NCBI RefSeq assembly: GCF_037113415.1
Contig: NZ_CP146608.1
Coordinates: 1,632,501 to 1,696,500, forward strand
Reading direction: 5' to 3'
DNA: 64,000 nt
Source of the DNA: Devosia sp. XK-2
GTDB taxonomy: Bacteria; Pseudomonadota; Alphaproteobacteria; Rhizobiales; Devosiaceae
The notes under the pieces were generated by a model. The model made no database searches. It was not told where the DNA came from and saw only the letters and a program-made list of their open reading frames with translations. The first letter of the stretch is position 1. Each line of letters starts with the position of its first letter. Below, piece by piece: positions 33,228 through 43,487 of the stretch. The translations under genes and the position numbers were made by a program.

Positions 33228-33621
33228 GTTCTGTCCCTTGGTGCCGTCCGCGGATCGGACAGCAGATGCTGGAATCGTCGCTTCAATGTTCGCCAATATA
33301 GGCCGCGCATGACGGCTTCTCAACGAAGGCGCTGCGCCGGTCACATCTTTCACACTTCGGTGACCGGCTCTTTTCTCGCCGCAATTTCCCACCATCTTAA
33401 GGTCAGTTCATCGGCACAGCAAACGACCCATGCAACCGATGAGCGGGAAGTGGTTTGCCGCTTGTCCCCCAAGCCCTCAACAGCGCGGCGGACCGCATCC
33501 CCAGAGGCCGCCCGGCAGAAATGCCGCGGCGGCCTTCACTTTGCCGGCCGGACGTCGCGCGGCTTTCTTGCTGAGTTTCGGCCAGTTTGTGCAACATGCA
33601 GGGAGCGGAGCCACACTCGCT
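33228..33621. other. 394-bp intergenic region with one inverted repeat
   Basis: No credible gene is seen. A 9-bp inverted repeat GCCGGTCAC/GTGACCGGC at 33336-33368 with a 15-nt loop is followed on the plus strand by TCTTTTCT, terminator-like but with no plus-strand gene upstream. A 64-codon minus-strand frame at 33403-33597 is rich in Arg/Gly/Ser and has no recognisable features. Confidence 0.5.
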
Positions 33622-34227
33622 CTATTCGACTGGATACTCGACCAGCATCTCGGGATTCATCTCGCCGTCATAGCTGGCATCGACAGCAAACTGCTTCAGG
33701 ACGAAGCCGCCGTCGCGAAATATCCAGGTGCCGGATGAGCTGGCGTCGCCGATGCCGCGCCACTTGGAGAAGGAGTCGATGCTCAACGTATCCGGATCGA
33801 AATAGGAATTCACCAGCAGCATGCGAGACGTCATGCCTTCTATCGAGATGGATTCCACCTTGCCTTCGAAATCGTCGTTCTCGTAGCGCACATCGAAAAA
33901 CGGCTCGGCAAATCCGATGGGCCGCAAACCCTCATATTCCCGCTTGAGATAATAGGCATGCGACTCGTTATAGGCCCCGGCGAAGCAGAACAGGCGCACC
34001 AACGTTACCTCTTCCCGGTCGCTTTCGTCTCCGGTGCTCCAGCTTGGCGTATAGCTGAACGTCCAGCTCTGATAGGCCTCTTCCGGCACAAAGCCGCTGC
34101 CGTCACAGGCCTCGCCGCCAGCCAATTGGTGCAGCTTTCTTGCCTGCTTCTCGAGCGATAGGTCCTCCGCCATGGCCGGAACGACCAGGACGGGCAGAAG
34201 CACGAGCCAAAGCAATGGACGGATCAT
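33622..34227 (-). CDS. Exported protein, DUF1176-like C-terminal region
   Basis: 201 aa. A Sec signal peptide is clear ([20 protein letters not shown], cleavage after AMA near residue 20). The second half ([20 protein letters not shown] ... [28 protein letters not shown]) resembles the end of DUF1176 proteins, but the protein is much shorter than that family's usual length (over 300 aa). Two cysteines (in EACDGS and LFCFAG) could form a disulfide. Function unknown. Divergent from folD. Confidence 0.65.
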   Translation of the reverse strand: MIRPLLWLVLLPVLVVPAMAEDLSLEKQARKLHQLAGGEACDGSGFVPEEAYQSWTFSYTPSWSTGDESDREEVTLVRLFCFAGAYNESHAYYLKREYEGLRPIGFAEPFFDVRYENDDFEGKVESISIEGMTSRMLLVNSYFDPDTLSIDSFSKWRGIGDASSSGTWIFRDGGFVLKQFAVDASYDGEMNPEMLVEYPVE

Positions 34228-34301
34228 TCCTCATCCCTTATGTCGAACCCACCACGCGGGCCCACCGCCCGCCGCGCTCACTAAAGCAGATCGAGGCCGA
34301 T

Positions 34302-35204
34302 ATGACCGCAAAAATTATCGATGGAAAACGCTTTGCCGAAGATCTGCGGGGCCGCATTGCCGGCCATGTCGCGCGCCTCAAGGCGGAGCACGGCATTACG
34401 CCGGGCCTCGCGGTGGTCATCGTCGGCGAGGATCCGGCCAGCCAGGTCTATGTCTCCTCCAAGGCCAAGCAGACCGCCGAAGTGGGGATGAACTCATTCA
34501 AGCACGAACTGCCTGCCGATACGCCCGAGGCGGATCTACTCGCGCTCGTGCATCGGCTCAATACCGATCCGGCCGTTCACGGCATTCTCGTGCAGATGCC
34601 CGTTCCCAAACATATCGATCCCAATAAGGTCATCGAAGCCATCGACCCGGCCAAGGATGTCGATTGTTTCACCCCCGCCAATGTCGGCAAGGTGCAGATC
34701 GGTCTGCCAGGGCCCGTCTCCTGCACACCGCTCGGTTGCCTGCTGCTGTTGCGCGACGAGTTGGGTTCGCTTGAAGGCAAGCATGCCGTGATCATTGGCC
34801 GCTCCAACCTGGTCGGCAAACCCATGATGCAATTGCTTTTGCGTGACAATTGCACCGTCACCGTCGCCCATTCCCGCACCAAGGACCTGGCCGGCATCGT
34901 GCGTCAGGCCGATATCGTGGTGGCGGCGGTCGGTCGTCCGCAAATGATCAAGGGCGACTGGATCAAGCCCGGCGCAACCGTCATTGATGTGGGCATAAAT
35001 CGTGTGCCGGCGCCGGAGAAGGGTGAAGGCAAGACCCGTCTTGTGGGCGATGTCGACACGGTTGCGGCATCCGAAGTTGCCGCGGCTATAACCCCGGTAC
35101 CGGGCGGTGTTGGTCCCATGACCATTGCCTGCCTTCTGGCCAATACCATCACCACGGCCTCGTTGATGAACGGGCTGACCCCGCCGAGCGATCTCACGGC
35201 ATGA
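34302..35204 (+). CDS. folD: Bifunctional methylenetetrahydrofolate dehydrogenase/cyclohydrolase FolD
   Basis: 300 aa. It makes formyl-THF precursor from methylene-THF using NADP. The catalytic lysine is in [13 protein letters not shown] and the signatures [28 protein letters not shown] and [18 protein letters not shown] are present. GAGG precedes the ATG. Its TGA overlaps the next gene by 4 nt. Confidence 0.97.
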   Translation: MTAKIIDGKRFAEDLRGRIAGHVARLKAEHGITPGLAVVIVGEDPASQVYVSSKAKQTAEVGMNSFKHELPADTPEADLLALVHRLNTDPAVHGILVQMPVPKHIDPNKVIEAIDPAKDVDCFTPANVGKVQIGLPGPVSCTPLGCLLLLRDELGSLEGKHAVIIGRSNLVGKPMMQLLLRDNCTVTVAHSRTKDLAGIVRQADIVVAAVGRPQMIKGDWIKPGATVIDVGINRVPAPEKGEGKTRLVGDVDTVAASEVAAAITPVPGGVGPMTIACLLANTITTASLMNGLTPPSDLTA

Positions 35205-35749
35205 ACGAGCTGGCACACGATCCGGGCGGCAAGGTCCGCCTGCGTCTGGGCGAAGGCGTGCGCGGCGATGTGGTGATGAGCACCGACAGCCGCTACAGGC
35301 AACGCATGCGGCGCTGGCTGGGCGACACGTTCCCGGATCGCTATATCGTTTTTATCGGCATGAACCCGTCCACCGCCGACGCGACCGTGGATGATCCCAC
35401 CTGCGCCCGCGAATGGAATTTCGCCCGTCGCGAAGGCTTTTCCGGCATGGTCAAATGCAATGTCGGCGACTATCGGGCCACCGATCCCAAAATGCTGGTC
35501 CAGCCCGGCGTCGAGGCCGTGTCGCCGGCCAATCTGCCGGTCATCCGCGAAGCCGCGCGCGGCGCCGCGCGCGTGGTGATCTGCCATGGCAAGCTTAATA
35601 AGGCCCTGGCGCCGGCCGGCCGCGAAATCGTGCATGCACTGATCGGCGACGGCGTCGAACTCTGGTGCTTCGGCACCAATGCCGATGGCTCACCCAAGCA
35701 TCCGCTCTATCTCAGGGCCGACACGCCGCTTGTGCGGTTTCCTGCCTAG
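35201..35749 (+). CDS. DUF1643 domain protein
   Basis: 182 aa. The family pattern is clear: [21 protein letters not shown] near residues 47-67, a cysteine/arginine region [20 protein letters not shown], and the ending [21 protein letters not shown]1643 proteins are found widely in bacteria and phages; no activity is established. The ATGA overlap with folD suggests co-translation and perhaps a link to one-carbon metabolism, which is only inference. Confidence 0.85.
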   Translation: MNELAHDPGGKVRLRLGEGVRGDVVMSTDSRYRQRMRRWLGDTFPDRYIVFIGMNPSTADATVDDPTCAREWNFARREGFSGMVKCNVGDYRATDPKMLVQPGVEAVSPANLPVIREAARGAARVVICHGKLNKALAPAGREIVHALIGDGVELWCFGTNADGSPKHPLYLRADTPLVRFPA

Positions 35750-35830
35750 GCGGTGGTTCAGCCCAGCTCACCGCTCCGCCCTCGGGCTAGACGCGAGGAC
35801 GGCGCCGATTTTGTTGCTCGGGGACGTGCG

Positions 35831-36175
35831 CTACCCAGCCAGATAAAACATTCGCGCCACCGTATGATCCCGCAGCGCCTGTGCTGGGAGTCTTCCGCTC
35901 AACGCCGCCACGACCTGACCCTTGTCTGCCACCGCACTGGCATCCACGACAACCCGCGAAAACGCCGGCCGCATATTGCGTCTGTGCTCTTCAAGCAGAT
36001 TGTAGAGCAGGGCTCGCACATCGGTTTGACCAGAACAGGCCACACAAACGTCGCCGTCTGCGTGCCCATGTCCTGAATTGGCCGGCAGGCGAACCAGGGC
36101 GGTATCCGCATCAAGCGACGCGAACTGGCCCGGCTCGGTCATCAGGGTCACTGGGATGGGATCAAGACGGATCAT
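35831..36175 (-). CDS. Small COG0523/CobW-like protein lacking the P-loop
   Basis: 114 aa. The start IPVTLMTEPGQF recalls the CobW opening IPVTxLTGFLGxGKTT, but the Walker A lysine/threonine loop is absent. The middle, VCVACSGQTDVRALLYNLLEE, parallels the CxCC-containing GCLCCxxRxDLxxAL segment, and FSRVVVDASAVADKGQVVAAL parallels the FDRVVIETTGLADP Walker B region. So it looks like a shortened, GTPase-dead relative of COG0523 metallochaperones. A good AGAGGTGA ribosome site precedes the ATG, and it lies directly downstream of metH on the same strand. The homology is my reading of motifs, not a search. Confidence 0.5.
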   Translation of the reverse strand: MIRLDPIPVTLMTEPGQFASLDADTALVRLPANSGHGHADGDVCVACSGQTDVRALLYNLLEEHRRNMRPAFSRVVVDASAVADKGQVVAALSGRLPAQALRDHTVARMFYLAG

Positions 36176-36189
36176 TGTTCACCTCTATT

Positions 36190-36320
36190 CTTCTCCCCAT
36201 CGGGGAGAAGGTGGCGCGCAGCGCCGGATGAGGGGGAGGCCTAAACATCCAACGGCGCTGCGCTGGTCCTCCCCTCACCGACCCGGCTTCGCCGAGCCAC
36301 CTCTCCCCAATGGGGAGAGG
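36190..36320. repeat. Inverted-repeat element between metH and the CobW-like gene
   Basis: Left arm (36190-36214) TTCTCCCCATCGGGGAGAA plus GGTGG and right arm (36296-36320) CCACCTCTCCCCAATGGGGA plus GAGG are near-complementary, and each arm is itself a hairpin. The inner part has GGCGCTGCGC/GCGCAGCGCC and AGGGGGAGG/CCTCCCCT matches. This 'CTCCCCAxxGGGGAG ... GGATGAGGGG' pattern is a common intergenic repeat type in Hyphomicrobiales. It fills the metH 3' gap and may end the transcript. Confidence 0.8.
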
Positions 36321-36325
36321 AAAAC

Positions 36326-39300
36326 TTATTCTGCCGCCACCCTGCCTGGCATATAGTTCAAAATCGGCGCCAACCAACGCTCGACTTCTTCGACATCCAT
36401 GCCCTTGCGCTGCGCATAGTCGATCACCTGGTCGCGCTCGACTTTGGCCACCCCGAAATAATAGGCGTCCGGATGGCTGAAATAGAGACCGGACACTGAG
36501 GAGCCGGGCCACATGGCGTAGCTCTCGGTGAGCGTGACGCCGGCTGCATTTTCTGCATCGAGCAGCTTGAACAGCGTGGTTTTTTCAGTGTGGTCCGGTT
36601 GGGCAGGATAGCCCGGTGCCGGGCGGATACCCTGATAGGGCTCGCCAACCAGTTCGTCGGGCGCGAGCATTTCGTCGGGCGCATAGCCCCAAAACTGCTT
36701 GCGCACCTTTTCGTGCATATATTCGGCCATGGCCTCGGCAAACCGGTCGGCCAGCGCCTTGACCAGAATGGACGAATAATCGTCATTGGCCCGCTCGAAG
36801 CGCTCGGCAATGGCGACCTCTTCGATGCCTGCCGTCACCACGAAACCACCGAGATAGTCGGGCTTGCCGCTTTCGGCCGGCGCCACGAAATCGCTCAGCG
36901 CCATATTCGGTTTGCCATCGCGCTTGGAAAGCTGCTGGCGCAGGGTGAAGAAGGTCGCGAGGTCTTTCTGACGGGTCTCGTCGGTGTAAAGCCGAACGTC
37001 GTCACCAACCGCATTGGCCGGCCAGAAACCGAGCACGGCCTTGGGCCTGAACCACTTTTCCTCAATGATCTGCTTGAGCATTTTCTGGGCGTCAGCCCAA
37101 AGCGCCCGCGCGGCCTCACCCTGCTTCTCATCTTCGAGAATAGCCGGATAGCGGCCCTTGAGCTCCCAGGTCTGGAAGAATGGCGTCCAGTCGATATAGC
37201 GGGCCAGTTCCGCCAGGTCGAAATCTTCGAAAGTCCTGGTGCCAAGGAAAGTCGGCGCAGGCGGCGTGTAACCTGCCCAGTTCGGCTTGAAGGCGTTCTG
37301 GCGCGCGCTTTCGAGCGGCAAGCGGCGCTTTTCGGCCTCGGCCCGCTCATGGGCGGCAGCCGCCTTGGCATATTCTGCCCGGACCTGCTCGATGAAAGTG
37401 ACCTTGGTCTCATCAGAGAGCAGGTTCGACACCACGCCCACGGCGCGGCTGGCATCATTGACATGCACGGCCTGGCCGCGTGCATAGCGGGGATGGATTT
37501 TCACCGCCGTATGGACGCGGCTGGTGGTGGCCCCGCCAATGAGCAGCGGGATATCAAAGCCTTCCCGCTCCATTTCGGCGGCCACATGCACCATTTCGTC
37601 GAGCGAGGGCGTGATGAGGCCCGAAAGACCGATAATATCAACATTCTCGGCGCGCGCCGTTTCCAGAATCTTCTGGGTCGGCACCATGACGCCGAGATCG
37701 ATGATCTCGTAATTATTGCAGGCCAGGACGACGCCGACGATATTCTTGCCGATATCGTGCACATCGCCCTTCACGGTCGCCATGAGCACCTTGCCCGCGC
37801 TTTTGCGCTCCGTAGTGCCATTGGCTTCCTTTTCCGCCTCCATGAAGGGCAGGAGATAGGCCACGGCCTGCTTCATCACGCGGGCGGACTTGACCACCTG
37901 CGGCAGGAACATCTTGCCCGACCCAAACAGGTCGCCCACCACATTCATCCCTGCCATTAGCGGGCCTTCGATCACATGCAGCGGCCGGTCATATGTCTGT
38001 CGGGCTTCCTCCGTATCGGCCTCGATGAATTCGGTGACGCCATTGACCAAAGCATGGGTAATGCGCTCGCCCACCGGCAATTCGCGCCAGCTCATGTCCT
38101 TGGCCTTGCCGGCCCCGCCGCCTTGACCCTTGAACCGCTCGGCCAGTTCCAGCATGCGGTCGGTCGAGTCCGATCGCCGGTTGAGGATCACGTCCTCGCA
38201 GGCATCGCGCAATTCCTTGTCGATGGTCTCATAGACCGCCAATTGCCCGGCATTGACGATGCCCATGTCCATGCCGTTCTGGATGGCATAGTAGAGGAAC
38301 ACGGCGTGCATGGCCTCGCGCACCGGCTCATTGCCGCGGAACGAGAAGCTGAGATTCGAGATGCCGCCCGAAATATGCACATGCGGCAGGCTGTCAGTGA
38401 TTTCCTTGGTCGCCTCGATGAAGTCGACGCCGTAATTATTGTGCTCTTCGATGCCGGTGGCGACGGCGAACACATTGGGATCGAAAATGATGTCTTCGGG
38501 CGGCAGACCTACCACTTCGGTCAGGATTTTATAGGCGCGCGCGCAGATTTCCACTTTGCGGGCCTTGGTATCGGCCTGCCCGGTTTCATCGAAAGCCATC
38601 ACCACAACTGCGGCACCATAGGCTTTCACCAGCTTTGCCTGGCGAATGAAGGCCTCTTCGCCCTCCTTGAGCGAGATCGAATTGACCAGCGCCTTGCCCT
38701 GCACACATTTCAGACCCGCCTCGATCACCTCCCATTTCGAGGAGTCGATCATCAGCGGTACTTTGGCAATGTCGGGTTCGGCGGCCAGCAGGTTGAGGAA
38801 GTCGACCATCACCTGCTTGGAGTCGATCAGGCCCTCATCCATATTGATGTCGATGACCTGCGCACCATTGCCGACCTGATCACGCGCCACATCCAGAGCT
38901 GCTGTATAGTCGCCCGCCGTGATGAGCTTCCGGAAGCGGGCTGAGCCGGTGACATTGGTCCGCTCGCCGATATTGACGAAGGGAATGTCCTTGGTCAGCG
39001 TAAACGGTTCCAGACCTGCAAGACGCAACAGCCGATTGGCTTCGGGCACTTTGCGCGGCTGATATTGCGCCGCCATCTCGGCCACGGCCTGAATATGGTC
39101 CGGCGTCGAACCGCAGCAACCGCCCACGATATTGAGCAGCCCATCGCTGGCAAAGGCCTGCAATTGTCCGGCCATTTGCTCCGGCGTCTGGTCATAGGCC
39201 CCCATTTCATTGGGCAGACCGGCATTGGGATAGGCACAGATGAAGGTGTCTGCGACCGCCGAGAGTTCGGAAATGTGGTCGCGCATCAGGTCTGCCCCAA

Positions 39301-40090
39301 GCGCGCAATTGAGCCCGATGGTGACTGGATGGGCGTGGCGCACGGAATACCAGAAAGCTGTCGGCGTCTGACCCGACAAGGTGCGGCCGCTGAGATCGGT
39401 AATGGTGCCTGAAATCATGATCGGCACATCGATACCGCGCTCTTCGAACAGGCGCTGGGCGGCAAAAATGCCGGCCTTTGTGTTGAGCGTGTCGGTGATC
39501 GTCTCGAACAGCAGCAGGTCCGCGCCGGCATCGACGAGCCCGCGAATGGCCTCGCCGTAAGCCTCGACCAGTTGGTCGAAGGTGATGGCGCGATGCCCGG
39601 GACTGTTGACGTCGGTCGACATGGACGAGGTCTTGTTGGTCGGCCCCAGCGCGCCGGCTACGAAACGGCGCCGGCCATCGGTCTGCTCGGCGCGGATGGC
39701 TGCGCGGCGCGCGCAAACGACGCCCTGATAGTTTATGTCGTAAACCGCCTCTTCGCAGGCATAGTCCGCCTGCGCCACTGAGGTGGCCGAAAAGGTGTTG
39801 GTCTCGACGATATCGGCACCGGCCATATAATAGGCGTAGTGGATATCCTCGATCATCTTGGGCTCGGTGATGACCAGGAGGTCATTGTTTCCCTTGAGCG
39901 GATGGCTCCAGCCCTTGAACCGCTCGCCCTGGAAGTTCTCCTCGGTCAGCCCAAGGCGCTGAATCATGGTGCCCATGGCGCCGTCCAGGATCAGGATACG
40001 CTCAGCCATCGCGTCGGCCAGCGCCGAGCGCACCTCGTTCCAATCGGGAATTGCGAGACTATCGACGGTAGGGGCGGGGGAGGGGCTCAT
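36326..40090 (-). CDS. metH: Cobalamin-dependent methionine synthase
   Basis: 1254 aa, full length with all four modules: homocysteine-binding barrel ([11 protein letters not shown] near the N-terminus, zinc ligands in [13 protein letters not shown]), pterin-binding barrel ([16 protein letters not shown]), cobalamin-binding domain ([12 protein letters not shown], with the B12-ligating His) and the C-terminal SAM-binding activation domain ([17 protein letters not shown]). It methylates homocysteine from methyl-THF. The start at 40090 has GAGAGG at proper spacing; ATG at 40096 is an alternative. metF is not adjacent. Confidence 0.97.
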   Translation of the reverse strand: MSPSPAPTVDSLAIPDWNEVRSALADAMAERILILDGAMGTMIQRLGLTEENFQGERFKGWSHPLKGNNDLLVITEPKMIEDIHYAYYMAGADIVETNTFSATSVAQADYACEEAVYDINYQGVVCARRAAIRAEQTDGRRRFVAGALGPTNKTSSMSTDVNSPGHRAITFDQLVEAYGEAIRGLVDAGADLLLFETITDTLNTKAGIFAAQRLFEERGIDVPIMISGTITDLSGRTLSGQTPTAFWYSVRHAHPVTIGLNCALGADLMRDHISELSAVADTFICAYPNAGLPNEMGAYDQTPEQMAGQLQAFASDGLLNIVGGCCGSTPDHIQAVAEMAAQYQPRKVPEANRLLRLAGLEPFTLTKDIPFVNIGERTNVTGSARFRKLITAGDYTAALDVARDQVGNGAQVIDINMDEGLIDSKQVMVDFLNLLAAEPDIAKVPLMIDSSKWEVIEAGLKCVQGKALVNSISLKEGEEAFIRQAKLVKAYGAAVVVMAFDETGQADTKARKVEICARAYKILTEVVGLPPEDIIFDPNVFAVATGIEEHNNYGVDFIEATKEITDSLPHVHISGGISNLSFSFRGNEPVREAMHAVFLYYAIQNGMDMGIVNAGQLAVYETIDKELRDACEDVILNRRSDSTDRMLELAERFKGQGGGAGKAKDMSWRELPVGERITHALVNGVTEFIEADTEEARQTYDRPLHVIEGPLMAGMNVVGDLFGSGKMFLPQVVKSARVMKQAVAYLLPFMEAEKEANGTTERKSAGKVLMATVKGDVHDIGKNIVGVVLACNNYEIIDLGVMVPTQKILETARAENVDIIGLSGLITPSLDEMVHVAAEMEREGFDIPLLIGGATTSRVHTAVKIHPRYARGQAVHVNDASRAVGVVSNLLSDETKVTFIEQVRAEYAKAAAAHERAEAEKRRLPLESARQNAFKPNWAGYTPPAPTFLGTRTFEDFDLAELARYIDWTPFFQTWELKGRYPAILEDEKQGEAARALWADAQKMLKQIIEEKWFRPKAVLGFWPANAVGDDVRLYTDETRQKDLATFFTLRQQLSKRDGKPNMALSDFVAPAESGKPDYLGGFVVTAGIEEVAIAERFERANDDYSSILVKALADRFAEAMAEYMHEKVRKQFWGYAPDEMLAPDELVGEPYQGIRPAPGYPAQPDHTEKTTLFKLLDAENAAGVTLTESYAMWPGSSVSGLYFSHPDAYYFGVAKVERDQVIDYAQRKGMDVEEVERWLAPILNYMPGRVAAE

Positions 40091-40140
40091 GGCCATCCTC
40101 TCTTTCTTGCACGTTGCGGCATGATCGGGCGCTGCGTCAT

Positions 40141-40162
40141 GACATAAAGATATCTTTATATC
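40141..40162 (-). promoter_or_regulatory. SahR/SamR-like palindrome upstream of metH
   Basis: ATAAAGATATCTTTAT (40144-40159) is a perfect 16-bp palindrome, extended by GA/TC on the outside to 22 bp with one mismatched pair. It is 54 bp upstream of the metH start, in an AT-rich spot of otherwise GC-rich DNA. As I recall, ArsR-family SAH/SAM-responsive regulators of alphaproteobacterial methionine genes bind palindromes of this ATAAAGAT-ATCTTTAT kind. The regulator is not in the window. Confidence 0.65.
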
Positions 40163-40349
40163 AGTCAAGCGCTGATGCCGGAATCCATTGCCGGGCATAC
40201 CATCTTGCGCGGGCCCGGCGAACCCGTCTTTGCCCCCGTTGGCGTGGGAACGCGCTTAACGATCCCTAAACCGTAAAATTGTTCCTTTCTGTGAGAAAGT
40301 CGTTCGGGGCGCTATCATTCGATCCGAAAAGTGCTGATTTGATAGAGTA

Positions 40350-41405
40350 TTGCGTATCGTGACGACCACCTGGCGTAACGCTGTTCGAGCCATGGCCCTG
40401 GCCGCCCTGATCGCCCCGTCGCTGGCCGCCTGCGCCACCGGTGGTTTTGGCCCGAGCGTCAAGCGCGCTGCCTTCACTTCCGGCGAATACGGCGTTGCCG
40501 TTTCGCCGCGCGTCTCCAACGATCCCAATCCGCCGCGCGGTGGTGGCCGCTATCAGGTCGGCAAGCCCTATACTGTACGTGGCAAGACCTATGTGCCGCA
40601 GCACGATCCGAGCTATGCCGCGTCCGGCTCCGCCTCCTGGTATGGCGCCGACTTCCATGGCCGCCGCACGGCCAATGGCGAAATCTTTTCAGCCAATGCC
40701 ATCACCGCGGCCCATCCGACATTGCCACTGCCGTCCTATGTGCGTGTGACCAACACCGAGAATGGCCGCTCGCTCATCGTCCGGGTCAACGATCGCGGGC
40801 CATACGTTTCCGGCCGTATCATCGATCTCAGCTACCGCGCCGCTGCCATGCTGGGCTATGTCAACAAGGGCTCGACCAGCGTCCATGTCGAATATGTGGG
40901 GCAGGCGCCGCTCAATGGCGACGATACCCGCATGCTTGTAGCCAGCTATAACGGCCCCGCCGATTACGATAGCGGCCCCATCCGCGTTGCCAGCTCCGGC
41001 GGACAAAGCAGCCGCAGCCTTGTCGGCATGACCACCAATTTCATCAACGGCCTGTTTTCCTACGCCGACACGTCGCCGCAGCAGATGGATGCCGCTATTG
41101 GTTCCGCCCATGAAGCCGCCAATGCTATGGCCAGCGGCAATGCCGCGCTTGCCGACTGGGCCAACGCGGTCGACGCCGATCACCGCGATATCCGCCTGGC
41201 TCTCGGCATCTTCGCCGATCCGCAGAACGCTGCGGCGCTGGCCCAGGAATTTGCCGTTCTCGGCGCCGTCACCGAAGAACCGGTATCGGTCGGCGGTCGG
41301 GCGGCCACCAGGCTGACAATGACACGATTGAAGCCCGGCGCCACCGCCCAGGATGCCCTTAATCTTGCACAAGAGCTTGGCCTGACTGACGCAATTCTCT
41401 ATTAA
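40350..41405 (+). CDS. rlpA: RlpA-like septal/endolytic transglycosylase lipoprotein with SPOR-like end
   Basis: 351 aa from a TTG start; GTG at 40359 is an alternative, neither having a strong ribosome site. A lipoprotein signal ends at LAAC (Cys about 28). The double-psi beta-barrel domain carries SGSASWYGADFHGRRTANGE and VRVNDRGPYVSGRIIDLS with the expected catalytic residues. The last about 70 residues (LALGIFADPQNAAALAQEF...) read as a SPOR peptidoglycan-binding domain. RlpA cleaves denuded glycan strands. Followed within 62 bp by a D-Ala-D-Ala carboxypeptidase. Confidence 0.88.
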   Translation: MRIVTTTWRNAVRAMALAALIAPSLAACATGGFGPSVKRAAFTSGEYGVAVSPRVSNDPNPPRGGGRYQVGKPYTVRGKTYVPQHDPSYAASGSASWYGADFHGRRTANGEIFSANAITAAHPTLPLPSYVRVTNTENGRSLIVRVNDRGPYVSGRIIDLSYRAAAMLGYVNKGSTSVHVEYVGQAPLNGDDTRMLVASYNGPADYDSGPIRVASSGGQSSRSLVGMTTNFINGLFSYADTSPQQMDAAIGSAHEAANAMASGNAALADWANAVDADHRDIRLALGIFADPQNAAALAQEFAVLGAVTEEPVSVGGRAATRLTMTRLKPGATAQDALNLAQELGLTDAILY

Positions 41406-41467
41406 TTGCGTCTATATTGCGCCGGGAGCAGTTCGGCGCGGAAGTCGCAAAGACAAGGGAGTGCGTT

Positions 41468-42610
41468 GTGAGAGTGCTGATCGCCATTGTCGCCTTTCTG
41501 GCCCTGGCCGGGTCAGTTCTGGCGCAGGCTGAGTTCGACACTAAGGCACAATATTCCGTGCTTATGGATTATGAATCCGGCACGGTGATCTTCCAGAAGC
41601 AGGCCGATGCCGCTCTCGAGCCGGCCTCCATGGCCAAACTGATGACGCTGGCCGTGGTCTTCCACGAAATACGGGCTGGGCGCGTCAGTCTCGATGACGA
41701 ATTTTTCGTCTCCGAACATGCCTGGCGCACCGGCGGTGCGGCCTCTGGCGGTTCGACCATGTTTGCCGAGCTCAATTCCAAAATTCGCGTCGAAGACCTG
41801 GTTCGCTCGGTCATCATCCAGTCGGGCAATGACGCCGCCATCATTCTGGCCGAGGGCCTTGCCGGGTCCGAAGGGACCTTTGCCCTGATGATGAACGAGC
41901 TGGCCGCCGAAATTGGCCTCACCGGCTCGCACTTTACCAATCCCACCGGCCTGCCCGATCCGGACATGTATTCAACCGCCCGCGACCTGGCCGAATTGGC
42001 GCGCTATCTCATCCGCGAATTCCCCGAATATTATCACTATTTCTCCGAACCCTCGATGGAGTGGAACGGCATCAACCAGGCCAATCGCAATTCGCTGGTG
42101 GAAATGGGCATCGGTGTCGACGGCCTCAAAACGGGGCATACGGAAGCGGCCGGTTACGGGTCGGTGACCTCGACCGCGCAGGGTGAGCGTCGTCTCATTG
42201 CCGTTGTACACGGCCTTTCTTCCATGCGCGAAAGGACCGAAGAGGCGCGCAAGCTGCTGACCTGGGGCGCGCGCGCCTTTGAGCGCTTCACGCCCTATGC
42301 GGACGGCCAGATCGTCGCCTATGCCGACGTTTATGGCGGCGCCAGCCCCAATGTCGGCCTGGTGGGGCAGGGCGAGATTGCCCTCTACCTGCCGCGCGGT
42401 TCCCGCCAATGCCTCAGCGCCACGGTCAACTACGATGCCCCGATCCTACCCCCGGTGCAGGCGGGCGAGAAAATCGCCGAACTGCGGGTCTATTGTAACG
42501 ACCAACTGGTACAGGCTGCTCCCCTCTATGCCGCCGAAACCGTAGGCCAGGGCGACCTGCTGCGCCGCGCCACCGACGCTCTGAAACAACTGGCCCTCGG
42601 TTGGCTTTGA
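41468..42610 (+). CDS. dacC: D-alanyl-D-alanine carboxypeptidase (PBP5/6-like)
   Basis: 380 aa from a GTG start with AAGGGAG 6 nt upstream. A cleavable signal (RVLIAIVAFLALAGSVLAQA) is followed by the S11 peptidase domain with S54-x-x-K57 (SMAKL), S119-G-N and KTG (GLKTGHT), then the PBP5 C-terminal beta domain. It trims the stem pentapeptide in the periplasm. Pairs functionally with the upstream RlpA in wall remodelling. Family is firm; the dacA/dacC choice is not. Confidence 0.93.
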   Translation: MRVLIAIVAFLALAGSVLAQAEFDTKAQYSVLMDYESGTVIFQKQADAALEPASMAKLMTLAVVFHEIRAGRVSLDDEFFVSEHAWRTGGAASGGSTMFAELNSKIRVEDLVRSVIIQSGNDAAIILAEGLAGSEGTFALMMNELAAEIGLTGSHFTNPTGLPDPDMYSTARDLAELARYLIREFPEYYHYFSEPSMEWNGINQANRNSLVEMGIGVDGLKTGHTEAAGYGSVTSTAQGERRLIAVVHGLSSMRERTEEARKLLTWGARAFERFTPYADGQIVAYADVYGGASPNVGLVGQGEIALYLPRGSRQCLSATVNYDAPILPPVQAGEKIAELRVYCNDQLVQAAPLYAAETVGQGDLLRRATDALKQLALGWL

Positions 42611-42781
42611 CCCGCGCCGCGTAGCGGCAGAAGCGGTCCGGTGGACCAGTTTTAGGGTCGTCGCCGGATCTGCGCGCCCGAAAGGTGATGCGCGCGCCTG
42701 ATCGACCTTGTGACCGCCGCCACCTTTTCCCATCGGCTCAGGTGCCTTAAAAGGAACCAGACCCAAGGAATCAGCCTGCCC

Positions 42782-43468
42782 ATGCTCGAAGCGCCTAATC
42801 GACGGCCAGCCCGCTTCATCACCTTTGAAGGCGGGGAAGGTGTCGGCAAATCGACCCAGGTGCGACGTCTCCTCAACAATCTCGCCGAGCATGCCATCGA
42901 GGCCGTGCGCACCCGGGAGCCCGGCGGCACACCCAAGGCCGAGGCTATACGGTCCTTTATTCTGCAGGGACGGTCCGAAGCTTGGGGGGCCGGTTCCGAG
43001 GCAGTGCTATTCGCCGCCGCGCGACTCGATCACGTCAACCAGCTCATAGCGCCCAATCTCGAAAAGGGGATCTGGGTCATCTCCGACCGGTTTTGCGATT
43101 CCACCCGCGCCTATCAGGGGCTGACGGGCGGGGTGGATGATAAACTGATCGACGCCCTGGAAAATCTGGCACTAGACGGCCACACGCCGGACCTGACCAT
43201 TGTTCTCGACATGGACCCTGCCGCGGCTTTCCGGCGGGTGGAGCAGCGGGCCGTGGAAGACGGCCTGCAACTGACGGGCGACCGTTTCGAAAAGGAAGAG
43301 CTGGAGTGGCACCAGCGGCTGCGGCAGAATTTTCTCGATATCGCCGCCAGGAACACGGATCGCTGCGTGGTTATTTCGGCCGAGCAGGACGAGGAAAAGC
43401 TCGAAGAGGCCATCTGGGCGGTCGTTAGCGCCCGCTTCCCTGAACTGCAGGGCAGGCCGGTCGCGTGA
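42782..43468 (+). CDS. tmk: Thymidylate kinase
   Basis: 228 aa. P-loop ITFEGGEGVGKSTQ, the DR(Y/F) motif as SDRFCDSTRAYQG and the REPGG substrate loop are all present. It phosphorylates dTMP to dTDP. ATG start (MLEAPNRRPARFITFEG) taken as the first in-frame ATG near the family start; an earlier GTG at 42710 would add 24 residues. Next to holB, the usual arrangement in alphaproteobacteria. Confidence 0.96.
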   Translation: MLEAPNRRPARFITFEGGEGVGKSTQVRRLLNNLAEHAIEAVRTREPGGTPKAEAIRSFILQGRSEAWGAGSEAVLFAAARLDHVNQLIAPNLEKGIWVISDRFCDSTRAYQGLTGGVDDKLIDALENLALDGHTPDLTIVLDMDPAAAFRRVEQRAVEDGLQLTGDRFEKEELEWHQRLRQNFLDIAARNTDRCVVISAEQDEEKLEEAIWAVVSARFPELQGRPVA

Positions 43469-43487
43469 TACCCAAAGGACAGATCGT

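Noticed and set aside
33403-33597. 64-codon minus-strand frame in the amn intergenic gap
   Set aside because: No ribosome site, biased Arg/Gly/Ser composition, no recognisable motif.
32049-33947. 632-codon plus-strand open frame opposite amn
   Set aside because: Shadow of the AMP nucleosidase gene; the end is Arg/Ser-rich with no protein-like features.
36590-38944. Long plus-strand open frames (456 and 322 codons) opposite metH
   Set aside because: Antisense shadows; MetH is intact with all domains on the minus strand.
40091-40349. Possible SAM riboswitch upstream of metH
   Set aside because: I looked for conserved SAM-I/SAM-II/SAH pieces and saw none; the only strong signal is the protein-operator-like palindrome.
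42635-42647. GGTCC-GGT-GGACC hairpin after the D-Ala-D-Ala carboxypeptidase
   Set aside because: Short 5-bp stem followed by AGTTTT; could be a weak terminator but is within what chance gives in GC-rich DNA.
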